The notes under the pieces are model-generated. The model worked only from the letters and a program-made list of their open reading frames with translations, did no database searches and had not been told where the DNA came from. Positions 8,101 to 15,143 of a stretch of 34,671 bases of DNA are shown one piece after another (positions within the stretch are counted from its first letter, which is position 1; every line of letters starts with the position of its first letter). The position numbers and the translations under genes were made by a program. Source of the DNA: Pelagicoccus mobilis (GTDB lineage Bacteria > Verrucomicrobiota > Verrucomicrobiia > Opitutales > Opitutaceae); the NCBI RefSeq assembly GCF_016595505.1, contig NZ_JAENIL010000061.1:1-34671 (forward strand), given 5' to 3'.

Positions 8101-8387
8101 CTTGTGTGTTGATGAGTCTGCCCAAGAGGGGACTGGAGGTCCTGGAGCAATACCGAAGTGCGGCGGCGGAGAGTGATGAGACGTTTTATAACGCGGAGCT
8201 TGCCCGGAAAAAGGGCGAGTTGCTTGAGCTTTGCGGAGAGGCAGCGGAAGAGAGCGAAGCCTTGTATCGGGAGGCGTTAGACTTGGCTCGTGCTCAAGGC
8301 GGAACGGTATTCGAACGCAAGGCTGCCGACAGTTTGCGAAGGCTTCGGGATAAGCAGGGAAATCGTTCTACAGCGGTGGAACGGTAA
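5169..8387 (+). CDS. BTAD/SARP-like transcriptional regulator with AAA ATPase and TPR domains
   Basis: The protein has 1072 residues. An OmpR-type winged helix (about 12-100, with FWPDSTEKQAKTNLRHLLHEL as the DNA-contact region) is followed by a bacterial transcriptional activator domain (about 110-255). Next comes an AAA/NTPase module with Walker A GEAGIGKS (306-313) and Walker B LMLLLDD (415-421). The rest (about 640-1060) is helical and TPR-like. This is the layout of large SARP/AfsR-like and LuxR-MalT-like activators, which bind direct repeats near promoters and respond to ATP or a ligand. The start used is TTG at 5169 with GGAG at 5155-5158, though a TTG eight codons later is possible. 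It directly precedes the cupin and FAD-oxidoreductase genes on the same strand and is their likely regulator. Confidence 0.85.
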   Translation: MRLPLIHFLPRQLTVRLLGEFSLLLDGSPYTAIDTIRLRGLLAYLLVKRGTALQRSRLAFEFWPDSTEKQAKTNLRHLLHELRKKLPDADSFIEANAKTIEWRTDGDVDLDVDVFEGAMTAALLACKRGDAAMTTIQFEKAVAAYGGDFLAGHYEAWADELREELRRKYIQSLEGAVSCHESKRNYVEALSFCQTLRQVEPTREKTYCSLMRLYSLSGDRAKALQSYRDCEMALRRELDVSPSERTEALHRKLMRDEPLETKRKSSTNVANEPELPLQGRLAEWETLKQAWAEAESGRAHLIVLVGEAGIGKSRLAEELFVELAREGVATCKTRSYSAEGRLAYAPVCQWMRSSVLKPSLSEVEPVWLTEIARVMPEIRSEFPDLPESSAEQGNWQRHLLFEALSRVILAKDEPLMLLLDDMQWTDQESLEWLRYLLRFAPRGRFLITGTIREEELAQDHPLRHLMLELRRDGQLSEILLGPLSREEASDIAAGVAGRELSAREASQLYEATEGNPLFVVESVRAGLRGEKGASLDSYEGLDLVTVPPKVHAVFATRLAQLSGEALEFSRIAAVFGRAFTIEMLLDVSGAEEEETIRLLDELWEKRIIREQEAGLYDFTHDKLREVTYEQISTPKRRMLHRKSSDVLEKFFADDLNSVSAQLASHYEEAGQVSKAIVAYQNAGRLAKELNASREAIRLFEKALALLKTLPSSRERLELELDLNMDLGTCQVSEYGYHAPGVQHIYERSQELCSQLDRSTTPPVLRALALYNLTTGRLHKTLELGELLGTIYDETNDNVLLVESEYVLGVANFWLGNFAEAADRLQNSIDCYDPDDLHAHLTLYAQDPKAICVCRLGWCRYVQGREAEAIELVKRSVEIGSELKHPHTEGYVLYFSAQVLVEAGEYDLATEFIERFDDLKTDHQLGFWAVRSEMLKGYMGVVRYRDPVAMELFETNFRRCVDLKPTISLSLFLVYYAEACVLMSLPKRGLEVLEQYRSAAAESDETFYNAELARKKGELLELCGEAAEESEALYREALDLARAQGGTVFERKAADSLRRLRDKQGNRSTAVER

Positions 8388-8422
8388 ATATTCGGGATTT
8401 TTCCAAAACAAACTCTCTATGG

Positions 8423-8453
8423 AACGCTTAACAAACGCTTTGGGCGCTAGGCT
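8423..8453 (+). promoter_or_regulatory. Putative SARP-type direct repeat and -10 element
   Basis: The heptamer AACGCTT occurs at 8423-8429 and again at 8434-8440, an 11-bp period. Seven bases after the second copy lies TAGGCT (8448-8453), a plausible -10 element. SARP activators typically bind heptamers repeated every 11 bp just upstream of the -10 box. Transcription from here would give a leader of about 50 bases ahead of the cupin gene. The assignment to the adjacent BTAD regulator is inferred. Confidence 0.5.
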
Positions 8454-8507
8454 GCTGGGGTAATTTCAACCACCTCGAACTTCTAACTCGAAAACGAAAG
8501 AATCCCC

Positions 8508-8894
8508 ATGCGTATCAATAAGTCTGACGTGCCTGTTAAAATCGACGTTCCTGGAGCTGTCGCCCGCCAAGCTCTCGAATTTGGAGATGCCACTGGTTAT
8601 AGCAAAATGGCCGGTGAATACTTCTCGATGGGAGCCGGAACCGATATCTCTGGCCTTCTCAAAGGCCTCGAAGGCGACATGTGCCAATCGCCCCATTGGG
8701 GCTATATGATCGAAGGTCACATGGTGATTTCTTACTCCGATGGGAGTGAGGAATATGCCAAGACAGGTGATCTTTTCTACTGGCCTGCAGGCCATACTGT
8801 AAGGGCGGAAGAGGACTCGGAGATTATCCTGTTCTCACCCCAGCACGAGCACTGCGCCGTAGTCGACCACATCCACGCTCAAGTCGCTGGCTAA
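8508..8894 (+). CDS. Small single-domain cupin protein
   Basis: The protein has 128 residues with one cupin barrel. Cupin motif 1 is visible as PHWGYMIEGHMVIS (His63, Tyr66, Glu69). Motif 2 is GDLFYWPAGH (87-96), ending in His96. These residues could hold a metal ion, although one of the usual motif-1 histidines is Trp64 here. The substrate is unknown; it could be a dioxygenase, isomerase or ligand sensor. It lies 40 bp upstream of the FAD-oxidoreductase gene and 120 bp after the BTAD regulator, suggesting one regulated unit. Confidence 0.82.
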   Translation: MRINKSDVPVKIDVPGAVARQALEFGDATGYSKMAGEYFSMGAGTDISGLLKGLEGDMCQSPHWGYMIEGHMVISYSDGSEEYAKTGDLFYWPAGHTVRAEEDSEIILFSPQHEHCAVVDHIHAQVAG

Positions 8895-8934
8895 GCGGCT
8901 TTTTCCAACGCAATCACACTTAACCCAACTTAAT

Positions 8935-10317
8935 ATGACCACGCTTGCCCAACCCAATATCGATTCGCTCAAAGCCTCCGTTCGCGGAGAGATCCTCCTG
9001 CCTGACGCTACTAACTACGATGAAGTCCGTGAAATTTGGAACGCCATGATCGATCGGCGTCCTTCGCTCATTGTGCGTTGTATGGGCGTCGCGGATGTGA
9101 AGGCCTGTCTTGCGTTTGCCAAGGAGTCCGGGATGGAAATCTCGATGCGTGGGGCGGGTCACAATATTGCCGGTACTGCTATCGCGGATGGACGCATGTT
9201 GATCGATCTTTCGAATCTGCGTTCAGTCACTGTTAACCCCTCTGCCCGTACAGTAACCGCTGGTCCGGGAGCGACTCTTGGCGATATCGATCATGAGACG
9301 AAGGAGTTTGGTTTGGCTGTGCCATTAGGGATCAATTCTACCACCGGAGTGAGTGGACTCGTGCTCGGCGGGGGTATCGGTTGGCTGACTCGCAAGCATG
9401 GGATGACTTCCGACAATTTGCTCTCGGCTCAAGTCGTGATGGCAGATGGGGAGGTGCTCGAAGCGAGTGAATCCGAAAATACGGACCTCTTCTGGGCGCT
9501 CAGAGGCGGCGGAGGGAACTTCGGCATCGTAACCCGTTGGACCTTCCGAGCTCATCCTGTTAGCATGGTAACTGCGGGCTTGGTTGTGTTTCCTGCGGAG
9601 GAACGCATGAGTGTTCTGCAGAAGTATCGCGAGTATGCTGTGACGCTTCCGAACGAAACTCCAGTTTGGGTCGTGCTCCGCCAAGCCCCGCCGCTTCCGT
9701 TCCTCCCTGAGGATGTACATGGAAAGGATGTGCTAGTGCTTGCCCTCTGCCACAATGGTGATTCGGCGGAAGGTATGGCGGTTGTGGATACGCTAAAATC
9801 GTTTGGCAATCCGGTAGGGGTGCACGCGGGTGAAATGCCGTTTGCAGGATGGCAGCAGGCGTTTGATCCACTCCTCACACCAGGTGCCCGCAATTACTGG
9901 AAATCGCACAACTTCACGGAGCTCTCGGATGAGTGCTTAGAAACTGTGATCGAGTATGCCTCTGCTTTGCCAAGCCCCGAGTGCGAGATCTTCTTTGGAT
10001 ACATCGAAGGATTCTGTAATGCGATCGACCCGACGGCGACCGCGTACAGCCACCGGCACACCAAGTGGGTCTTGAACATGCACGGCCGCTGGCAGGAGCC
10101 GAGTGACGACGAGTTCTGCATCCAGTGGGCCCGTGATCTGTTCGCTGCGACTAAGCCGCACGCTGCCCCCGGTGTGTACATTAACTTCCTGACAGGTGAA
10201 GAGACGGATCGAATCAAAGATGGCTTCGGCGTGAACTATGATCGTTTGGTCGAGGTGAAGTCGAAGTACGACCCAGATAACATCTTCAACTTGAATCAGA
10301 ATATTAAGCCGAACTGA
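8935..10317 (+). CDS. FAD-dependent oxidoreductase, berberine-bridge-enzyme-like
   Basis: The protein has 460 residues. The N-terminal FAD-binding domain of the PCMH/BBE type holds the RGAGHNIAG segment, in which His76 is the expected covalent FAD attachment. The GVSGLVLGGGIGWL glycine-rich segment lies at 138-151. The C-terminus has the BBE signature DPDNIFNLNQNI. In bicovalent relatives a cysteine occupies the position filled here by Asn134, so this enzyme should carry FAD on histidine only. Such enzymes oxidise alcohols or sugars, or carry out oxidative cyclisations, using oxygen. The substrate cannot be deduced. It is probably co-transcribed with the cupin gene. Confidence 0.87.
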   Translation: MTTLAQPNIDSLKASVRGEILLPDATNYDEVREIWNAMIDRRPSLIVRCMGVADVKACLAFAKESGMEISMRGAGHNIAGTAIADGRMLIDLSNLRSVTVNPSARTVTAGPGATLGDIDHETKEFGLAVPLGINSTTGVSGLVLGGGIGWLTRKHGMTSDNLLSAQVVMADGEVLEASESENTDLFWALRGGGGNFGIVTRWTFRAHPVSMVTAGLVVFPAEERMSVLQKYREYAVTLPNETPVWVVLRQAPPLPFLPEDVHGKDVLVLALCHNGDSAEGMAVVDTLKSFGNPVGVHAGEMPFAGWQQAFDPLLTPGARNYWKSHNFTELSDECLETVIEYASALPSPECEIFFGYIEGFCNAIDPTATAYSHRHTKWVLNMHGRWQEPSDDEFCIQWARDLFAATKPHAAPGVYINFLTGEETDRIKDGFGVNYDRLVEVKSKYDPDNIFNLNQNIKPN

Positions 10318-10326
10318 GCTCTTGAG

Positions 10327-10384
10327 GTAGCGTCCGGCCACCAGGCCGGACGAGGCGTGGGACAATGGCGCCCACGCCTTACCC
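10327..10384. repeat. Pair of inverted REP-like hairpins (BIME-like)
   Basis: On the plus strand GTAG (10327-10330) is followed by a perfect CGTCCGGCC/GGCCGGACG hairpin (10331-10352). On the minus strand a second element, reading GTAAGGCGTGGGCGCC, folds with CCACGCCT (to about 10354). Two REP units in opposite orientation make a BIME-like structure just after the FAD-oxidoreductase stop, where it may also act as a terminator. Confidence 0.65.
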
Positions 10385-10423
10385 GAGGGGGAGGCACGAT
10401 CTATTCTGTATGGGTTTGAAAAT

Positions 10424-10493
10424 TTAACCGAAGGGTTAATTTAAGGATATTGACGGGCGTTCCTGATTCGAGTTAGGTTAACCAAATGGTTAA
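10424..10493. promoter_or_regulatory. Two identical operators flanking the ArsR-type gene promoter
   Basis: TTAACC-N4-GGTTAA occurs at 10424-10439 and at 10478-10493. Between them is TTGACG (10450-10455) with TAGGTT (10474-10479) 18 bp downstream, a plausible -35/-10 pair. The second palindrome covers the gene's start codon. Spacing suggests transcription starting at or very near the ATG, so the mRNA could be leaderless. Autorepression by the ArsR-type protein is the natural reading. Confidence 0.65.
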
Positions 10494-10827
10494 GGAATGG
10501 CGTCTCGATCGAGTTTTTCATGCCTTGTCTGATCCGACGCGGAGAGGAATCTTGCAGGAGATTGCGAAGGGGAGTCCGTCGGTGGGGGAGTTGGGGAGGC
10601 CGTTTGAAATGTCAGCTCCGGCGATTTCGAAGCACTTGAAGGTGTTGGAGCAGGCTGAACTGGTGACAAGGGTGAAGGAAGGGACGGTGAATCGCTTTCG
10701 CCTCAATCCCGAGCCTTTTGCGGAGGTTAGGGATTTGCTGGAGGCTCTGACTCAGGTTTGGTTTGAACGCTTGGATCGTCCAGAAGAGGTCTTCGAAGAC
10801 GACGAGTTGGAAGACCATTTGATATGA
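10486..10827 (+). CDS. ArsR-family winged-helix repressor
   Basis: The protein has 113 residues. The sequence begins with the family hallmark FHALSDPTRRGILQEI. It then has the recognition helix region MSAPAISKHLKVLEQAELV and a wing ending in NRFRLNPEPF. It lacks the ELCVCD-type cysteine motif of metal-sensing ArsR proteins, so it probably belongs to the metal-independent subgroup that often pairs with SRPBCC-fold genes. No such partner is adjacent. The ATG lies inside an operator palindrome, which supports autoregulation. Only AGG at 10475-10477 resembles a ribosome binding site. Confidence 0.85.
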   Translation: MVKEWRLDRVFHALSDPTRRGILQEIAKGSPSVGELGRPFEMSAPAISKHLKVLEQAELVTRVKEGTVNRFRLNPEPFAEVRDLLEALTQVWFERLDRPEEVFEDDELEDHLI

Positions 10828-10897
10828 GCGTAGCGCTAAGACTCGAGCTGTATTCAGACTCATAGCTGGCGGTATGGTTTGCCAGGAGGCGTCGTTC

Positions 10898-11872
10898 ATG
10901 GCAGTGCATTGCAGCATGACTTCCCATTGCCCCTCTGTCGTTCGAAAGCTGGTTCAGCGAGTGACTATTGTCGCTGCCTTGTTCTTCGTTTGCTCTGCAA
11001 CCGCTAGGGAGAGGTGGCTGTTTCTCGGAGACAGCATTACGCAGGCGGGCCACTATGTGGATTATGTGGAGACTTGGTTTCTGTTAAACGAGGAGGACGC
11101 TCCGGAGATTCTGGGATTAGGGCTATCTAGCGAAACTATTTCAGGGCTTTCCGAGCCGGATCATCCTTATCCGCGCCCCTATGTGCATGATCGACTGGAC
11201 AAGGTTTTAGAGCGGGTGAAGCCAGATTTGGTGTTTGCCTGTTACGGGATGAATTGCGCGATCTACCATCCCTTTTCGAAGGAGCGTTTTAATGCGTATC
11301 AGCGAGGAGTGAGGAAACTGGTCAGGAAGGTTCAAAAAGCGGGAGCCGAGGTAATCTTGCTGACGCCGCCACCTTACGCGGGCCGTGTTAAACCGAAGCC
11401 GGGACCAAGCGAAGGCGAGCCTTATGGATACAAGACACCGAGTCCTGACTATAACGAAGTGCTTGGTCGCTATGCGGATTGGATTCTGACGTGGCAGGGA
11501 AAAAAGGGGGTCCGGGCGTATTCGGTAAGAGAAGGAATCGAGGCCTATATGGAAAAGTGCTACCCGAAAGAGCCGGTGCACCCAAATGCGTTTGGCCACT
11601 ACCTGATGGCTGAGTCGCTATTGGAAGCGTTGGGTAAAGAGTCAGGCTCGGAGCTTTTGGATACGGGGGTGAGTACGCGGGACGAAGATGCCCGATGGAC
11701 GGAGCTTTACCAGCTCGTGAGCCAGCAGCGTAAGGCTTACGATATGGCTCTCATGAACGATATTGGCCATGGGAATCCAGGGGTGATGAAGCGAGTGAAG
11801 TACTCGCTCGCGGAGGGGGAAGCGAAGGCGGCGGAGCTGGAGAAAGAGATTCGAGCGTTGTTGGATGAGTAG
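10898..11872 (+). CDS. Exported SGNH/GDSL-family hydrolase
   Basis: The protein has 324 residues. The start at 10898 is chosen because AGGAGG (10884-10889) lies eight bases upstream; the frame itself opens at 10874. A basic, hydrophobic N-terminus ending near FVCSATA (30-36) looks like a Sec signal peptide. SGNH blocks are visible: GDSIT with Ser46, the YGMN block with Asn119, and PVHPNAFGH with His228. The usual catalytic Asp three residues before the histidine is Glu225 here. Members deacetylate or de-esterify carbohydrates and lipids in the periplasm. The C-terminal part (about 255-324) is charged and helical. The substrate is unknown. Confidence 0.82.
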   Translation: MAVHCSMTSHCPSVVRKLVQRVTIVAALFFVCSATARERWLFLGDSITQAGHYVDYVETWFLLNEEDAPEILGLGLSSETISGLSEPDHPYPRPYVHDRLDKVLERVKPDLVFACYGMNCAIYHPFSKERFNAYQRGVRKLVRKVQKAGAEVILLTPPPYAGRVKPKPGPSEGEPYGYKTPSPDYNEVLGRYADWILTWQGKKGVRAYSVREGIEAYMEKCYPKEPVHPNAFGHYLMAESLLEALGKESGSELLDTGVSTRDEDARWTELYQLVSQQRKAYDMALMNDIGHGNPGVMKRVKYSLAEGEAKAAELEKEIRALLDE

Positions 11873-11875
11873 GGC

Positions 11876-11982
11876 TGCCGCTTGCGGCAAGCCGCGGAAG
11901 CTGGATCTTGCAACGCGGTGCGGCGCAAGCGCCGAACCTACTTGGAAGGTTGTTGCGGACGGCCCGGCGGTCCGTCCCTACC
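11876..11982. repeat. Cluster of REP-like palindromes between convergent genes
   Basis: Three palindromic units fill the gap between the SGNH and Nramp-like genes. The first is near 11878-11897 (GCTTGCGGCAAGC core). The second is CGGCGCAAGCGCCG (11921-11934), which on the minus strand is preceded by GTAGGTT. The third is at 11957-11982 and reads GTAGGGACGGACCGCC on the minus strand, closing with CCGTCC. The last one contains the TAG stop of the Nramp-like gene. The cluster probably also terminates transcription from both sides. Confidence 0.6.
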
Positions 11983-13648
11983 TCTTTTTAGCCATGTAGA
12001 TCTGGCCGGCGATGACGGCTACTACGAAGCCAACGAGGCCTACGGTTCCAATTGGGAATCCGAAGAGCACCTTGGTGGTGGCGGTGTAAGCGGCGGCCGA
12101 TCCGGTGATGATGAGCGATATGCCCATGAGCACGTTCCATAGGACGCGTTTGCCGCCTTGTGGTAGTTCGTCTCCCAATACGCTCTTCGAATTCATCATG
12201 AGGAAGAAGGCGAGGAAGGAGATTGGCAGGAAGATGTAGCCGATAGTGGAGGTTACGATTGCTAGGAAAGCTTTCGACCCGCCGCTCCAGAGAAGGGGCC
12301 AGAGGATACCTGTCCCTCCGCAAAGAATGCCTACCTTGTGAACCATTCCTCCGTGGGGGACTCCCAGCATTTCCGAGAAGACGAAGCCGGAGATTAGCAT
12401 CAGCATTGAAATGGTGGAAAGCGCCATAGCAAGGACGCCGATGCCGAAAACGGTGTTAGAGAAAGCCTTGTTCTCGGTGAGAGTTGAGAGGGAGTTGGCG
12501 AAGGCTCCGGTGTCGCGGTTGATGAGAAGGGCGGCGATGCGTTTTTCGCCATCACTGAGGGTTGCGGAGAAATCTGGATTCGCTGCTGCTGCGGAGTCGC
12601 GGCCGGCGATCATGCCGGAGTAAGCTCCGTAGCCTTTATTGGTTTCGTCGACTTGAACGATGCCGTTTTCTTCGATGAGCAGACCTTCGAATGGCTTGCC
12701 GTGGAACATGTAGGCGGCGGCGATCACGACGCAGGAGACTGCGATCACAAATGGGATGACCATGCCGGTGGAGAGGTCGAAGATGGCGAGGCCACGGTGG
12801 TCCTTTTTCCAGCCTTTGTTGAGCATTGAGTAAGGGAGCAGGAAGGTCATGTTGATTCCAACTGCAGCTGAAGCGGCCCCGATGAGGCGTGTCCGTTGGG
12901 CGGATACGATTTGCTCGGTCCAGTAGTCGCGTGCTTCCGGGTCGAGTGTGGCGAGGAATGCTTCGTAAGTTTGGGCAGGGCGGAACCAGGTGCCGAAGTC
13001 GGGGATGAAGCCGACTAGGACTTCGCCCATGGAGAAGTCTTCGGCGGAAGTGGCGAGCTTGATGACAACGCCCATGAAGCTGATGACGATACCGGCGACC
13101 ACGATCTTGAGCGTCCATTCGTAGATCTTGATGCCGAGACCCTTGCTGCCGTAGCAGAGGGTGATGCCAGTCACGATGGCGAAGATGATGATCGATACGA
13201 GGTACTTGCTGCCGTCGCCCGTGGCGTTGGCGAATGCCTCTGGCATTAGGTTTTGGCTGAGCGCTGCGTAAGCGAGAGAGTATTGCGGGAGGACCCAGAC
13301 GAGGTTCGCCATCATGGAGGCGATGAGCCAGCCCCAGGCGAGCACAGGGTTGATGTTATCCTTAAGGGAGCGGAAAGGGGAGGCCTCGGTGGAGAGGGTG
13401 ACGTAGGAGATGGCCGAGAGCATGATGACCCCCATGATCATCGCGAGCATCTGCACCCACATGAACTCGTAGCCGCCGATGACGCCAAGGAAGAGCGCCC
13501 CGGAAAGTGAACCGCCGCCGAGGGTGATCGCGCTTTGCAACCAGCCCGGTCCGGAGAGTTTCGTGTAGGTTTTGAGGGTCGCGAGTCCGCCTTCTTTTTT
13601 GGCGTCACGAAGCATTTCTAGCTCTTGGGAGGCTCGATCTTGGCTCAT
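11978..13648 (-). CDS. Nramp-superfamily membrane transporter lacking canonical metal-site motifs
   Basis: The protein has 556 residues with about 11-12 hydrophobic segments and an Nramp-like start (LSGPGWLQSAITLGGGSLSG). Canonical Nramp proteins bind metal through DPGN in helix 1 and MPH in helix 6. Here the helix-1 position reads LGGGS, and the helix-6 position reads MTFLLPYSML. The usual Asp, Asn, Met and His ligands are therefore not evident, and ordinary manganese or iron transport is doubtful. A soluble stretch at about 325-395 is inserted between helices. It diverges from a Gfo/Idh oxidoreductase gene and shares its regulatory region, which suggests a link to that catabolic cluster. 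Its stop codon is part of a REP-like element. Confidence 0.75.
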   Translation of the reverse strand: MSQDRASQELEMLRDAKKEGGLATLKTYTKLSGPGWLQSAITLGGGSLSGALFLGVIGGYEFMWVQMLAMIMGVIMLSAISYVTLSTEASPFRSLKDNINPVLAWGWLIASMMANLVWVLPQYSLAYAALSQNLMPEAFANATGDGSKYLVSIIIFAIVTGITLCYGSKGLGIKIYEWTLKIVVAGIVISFMGVVIKLATSAEDFSMGEVLVGFIPDFGTWFRPAQTYEAFLATLDPEARDYWTEQIVSAQRTRLIGAASAAVGINMTFLLPYSMLNKGWKKDHRGLAIFDLSTGMVIPFVIAVSCVVIAAAYMFHGKPFEGLLIEENGIVQVDETNKGYGAYSGMIAGRDSAAAANPDFSATLSDGEKRIAALLINRDTGAFANSLSTLTENKAFSNTVFGIGVLAMALSTISMLMLISGFVFSEMLGVPHGGMVHKVGILCGGTGILWPLLWSGGSKAFLAIVTSTIGYIFLPISFLAFFLMMNSKSVLGDELPQGGKRVLWNVLMGISLIITGSAAAYTATTKVLFGFPIGTVGLVGFVVAVIAGQIYMAKKR

Positions 13649-13701
13649 TAAGTCTTGGGGGGCTGAGGGATTGTGAGTTGCCTAATTTTAGTAGGATAAA
13701 C

Positions 13702-13858
13702 AGGCAACTAGGCAAATTGAATGTAGCAGCTTTTGCCAACTGAAGGCTTTGAATAAGCGCTTCAGAAAGGTCTTGTCAAGGGGACTCAGTTCGCGGTAGC
13801 TCTAGAAATACGTTTTTAGGCAAAACTATAAAAACAGGCAAATCAGCATGGTTTGCCT
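13702..13858. promoter_or_regulatory. Five AGGCAA-type sites in a divergent promoter region
   Basis: AGGCAA-type sequences occur at 13702-13707, 13710-13716, 13818-13824 and 13836-13842. An inverted copy TTTGCCT lies at 13852-13858. The last two form an inverted pair with a 9-bp spacer, and a TATAAA lies at 13827-13832 among them. They occupy the 249-bp space between the Nramp-like and Gfo/Idh genes. The GntR/LacI-type regulator encoded at 16112 is the likely user; this is inferred from position. Confidence 0.5.
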
Positions 13859-13897
13859 ATTTCTGCCTCCTCCAATTTAGCCCTAGGAATTTAAGAT

Positions 13898-15004
13898 ATG
13901 TCCAAGAAACAGTACAGATTTGGTGTCGTTGGTACCGGAATGATTTCGGAGTTTCACGCTCAGGCTTTTGCGGCCATGGAGAATGCAGAAATGGTCGCCG
14001 CTTTCGATATGAACCCGGAGCGGGCGGCTGCATTTGGTGAGAAACATGGCTGTGCGAGCTATGGGGATCTAGACTCTTTCTTGGCCCACCCGGAACTAGA
14101 TGCGGTTACCATTTGTACGCCGAGTGGGGCTCACTTGGATCCGGCTCTAGCGGCGGCGAAGGCTGGCAAGCATGTGATAGTTGAAAAGCCTCTTGAGGTG
14201 ACCATCGAGAAGATCGATGCGATGAAGAAGGCTTGCGAAGAGAGCGTGACGCAGCTGATCAGTATCTTACCGCGCCGCTTCTATCCTTCAACGAAGGCGC
14301 TCAAGTCAGCGATTGATGAAGGACGTTTTGGACAACTGACTTTAGCGGAGGCTCAGATCAAATGGTACCGTACGCAGGAGTATTATGACAGTGGTGCGTG
14401 GCGTGGTACTTGGGCACTTGATGGTGGCGGCGCTCTGATGAATCAATCGATCCATACCATCGACTTGCTTCTGCATTTGATGGGACCAGTGAAGCGTGTA
14501 TCGGCATTTGCAGGACAAGAGGCTCACACGCGAATCGAAGTTGAGGATGTGGCGGTCGCTATTCTCGAGTTCGAAAACGGAGCCCGTGGGGTGATTCAAG
14601 GGTCGACGACTTGTTATTCCAAGACGGGGCATCCGGCGCAGGTGCAGATCTGCGGTATGGAAGGATCGGTCTTCATGGTGGACGAGCAGTTCTCGGTTTG
14701 GGACTTCAAGGATGAGCGTGAAAGCGATGCCAAGGTTCTCGAAGAGTTCGGCTTGAATGCGGACCAAGGCGGTCAGGGCGCGGCGGATCCGAGCGCGATC
14801 GATTTCTCGTGGCATCAGCGGAATTTCGAAGAGGCGATCGCTGCTATTGAAGAGGGCCGCGAATCGATCGTGGGCTGCGAAGAAGGCCGCAGGCCGGTAG
14901 AGCTGATTTGTGCGATTTACAAGTCGGCTCAAAGTGGAGGCCAAGTGGTCGAACTTCCGCTGGAAGCGACACCAGATTTCAAAAACTTCGGAGAAGGAAA
15001 GTAG
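13898..15004 (+). CDS. Gfo/Idh/MocA-family NAD(P)-dependent sugar oxidoreductase
   Basis: The protein has 368 residues. The Rossmann fold opens with GVVGTGMIS (9-17) and is followed by the catalytic-region EKP motif (96-98). The C-terminal domain has the family's GGGALMNQSIHTIDLL block (about 176-191), where the histidine is usually part of the active site. Family members oxidise or reduce sugars, inositols or amino sugars. AGGA (13885-13888) supports the ATG. Together with the downstream isomerase and GntR-type gene it forms a probable sugar-catabolic operon. The substrate is not identifiable. Confidence 0.9.
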   Translation: MSKKQYRFGVVGTGMISEFHAQAFAAMENAEMVAAFDMNPERAAAFGEKHGCASYGDLDSFLAHPELDAVTICTPSGAHLDPALAAAKAGKHVIVEKPLEVTIEKIDAMKKACEESVTQLISILPRRFYPSTKALKSAIDEGRFGQLTLAEAQIKWYRTQEYYDSGAWRGTWALDGGGALMNQSIHTIDLLLHLMGPVKRVSAFAGQEAHTRIEVEDVAVAILEFENGARGVIQGSTTCYSKTGHPAQVQICGMEGSVFMVDEQFSVWDFKDERESDAKVLEEFGLNADQGGQGAADPSAIDFSWHQRNFEEAIAAIEEGRESIVGCEEGRRPVELICAIYKSAQSGGQVVELPLEATPDFKNFGEGK

Positions 15005-15037
15005 CGGGTCCATCCAGGAAAAGGCATGAATCATTTG

Positions 15038-15106
15038 CCCACGAAGTTCACTAAGGCTCACGAAGTATTAAAACATAACTTCGTGATTCTTCGTGTCCTT
15101 GGTGGG
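15038..15106. repeat. Imperfect intergenic palindrome (CACGAAG-type)
   Basis: CCCACGAAGTTCACTAAGG... (15038-15066) and ...TCCTTGGTGGG (15078-15106) are 29-base arms matching at about 22 positions around an 11-base loop. Each arm has 10-12-base near-repeats containing CACGAAG. It lies in the 139-bp gap inside an otherwise co-oriented operon and may affect mRNA processing. Confidence 0.55.
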
Positions 15107-15143
15107 AAACAAAACAACTTCTAAGATAGTTAGGTAAGTAAGT

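Noticed and set aside
7566-8150. 194-residue minus-strand frame inside the BTAD regulator
   Set aside because: It is antisense to the TPR region of a continuous 1072-residue protein and has no recognisable domain.
10898-11000. Lipoprotein signal for the SGNH hydrolase
   Set aside because: The residues before the cysteine (FFV-C) do not fit a lipobox. A Sec signal cleaved after the Ala-Thr-Ala stretch is more likely.
13702-13858. CRISPR-like short repeats
   Set aside because: Repeats are 6-7 bases at irregular spacing in both orientations, which fits operators rather than a CRISPR array.
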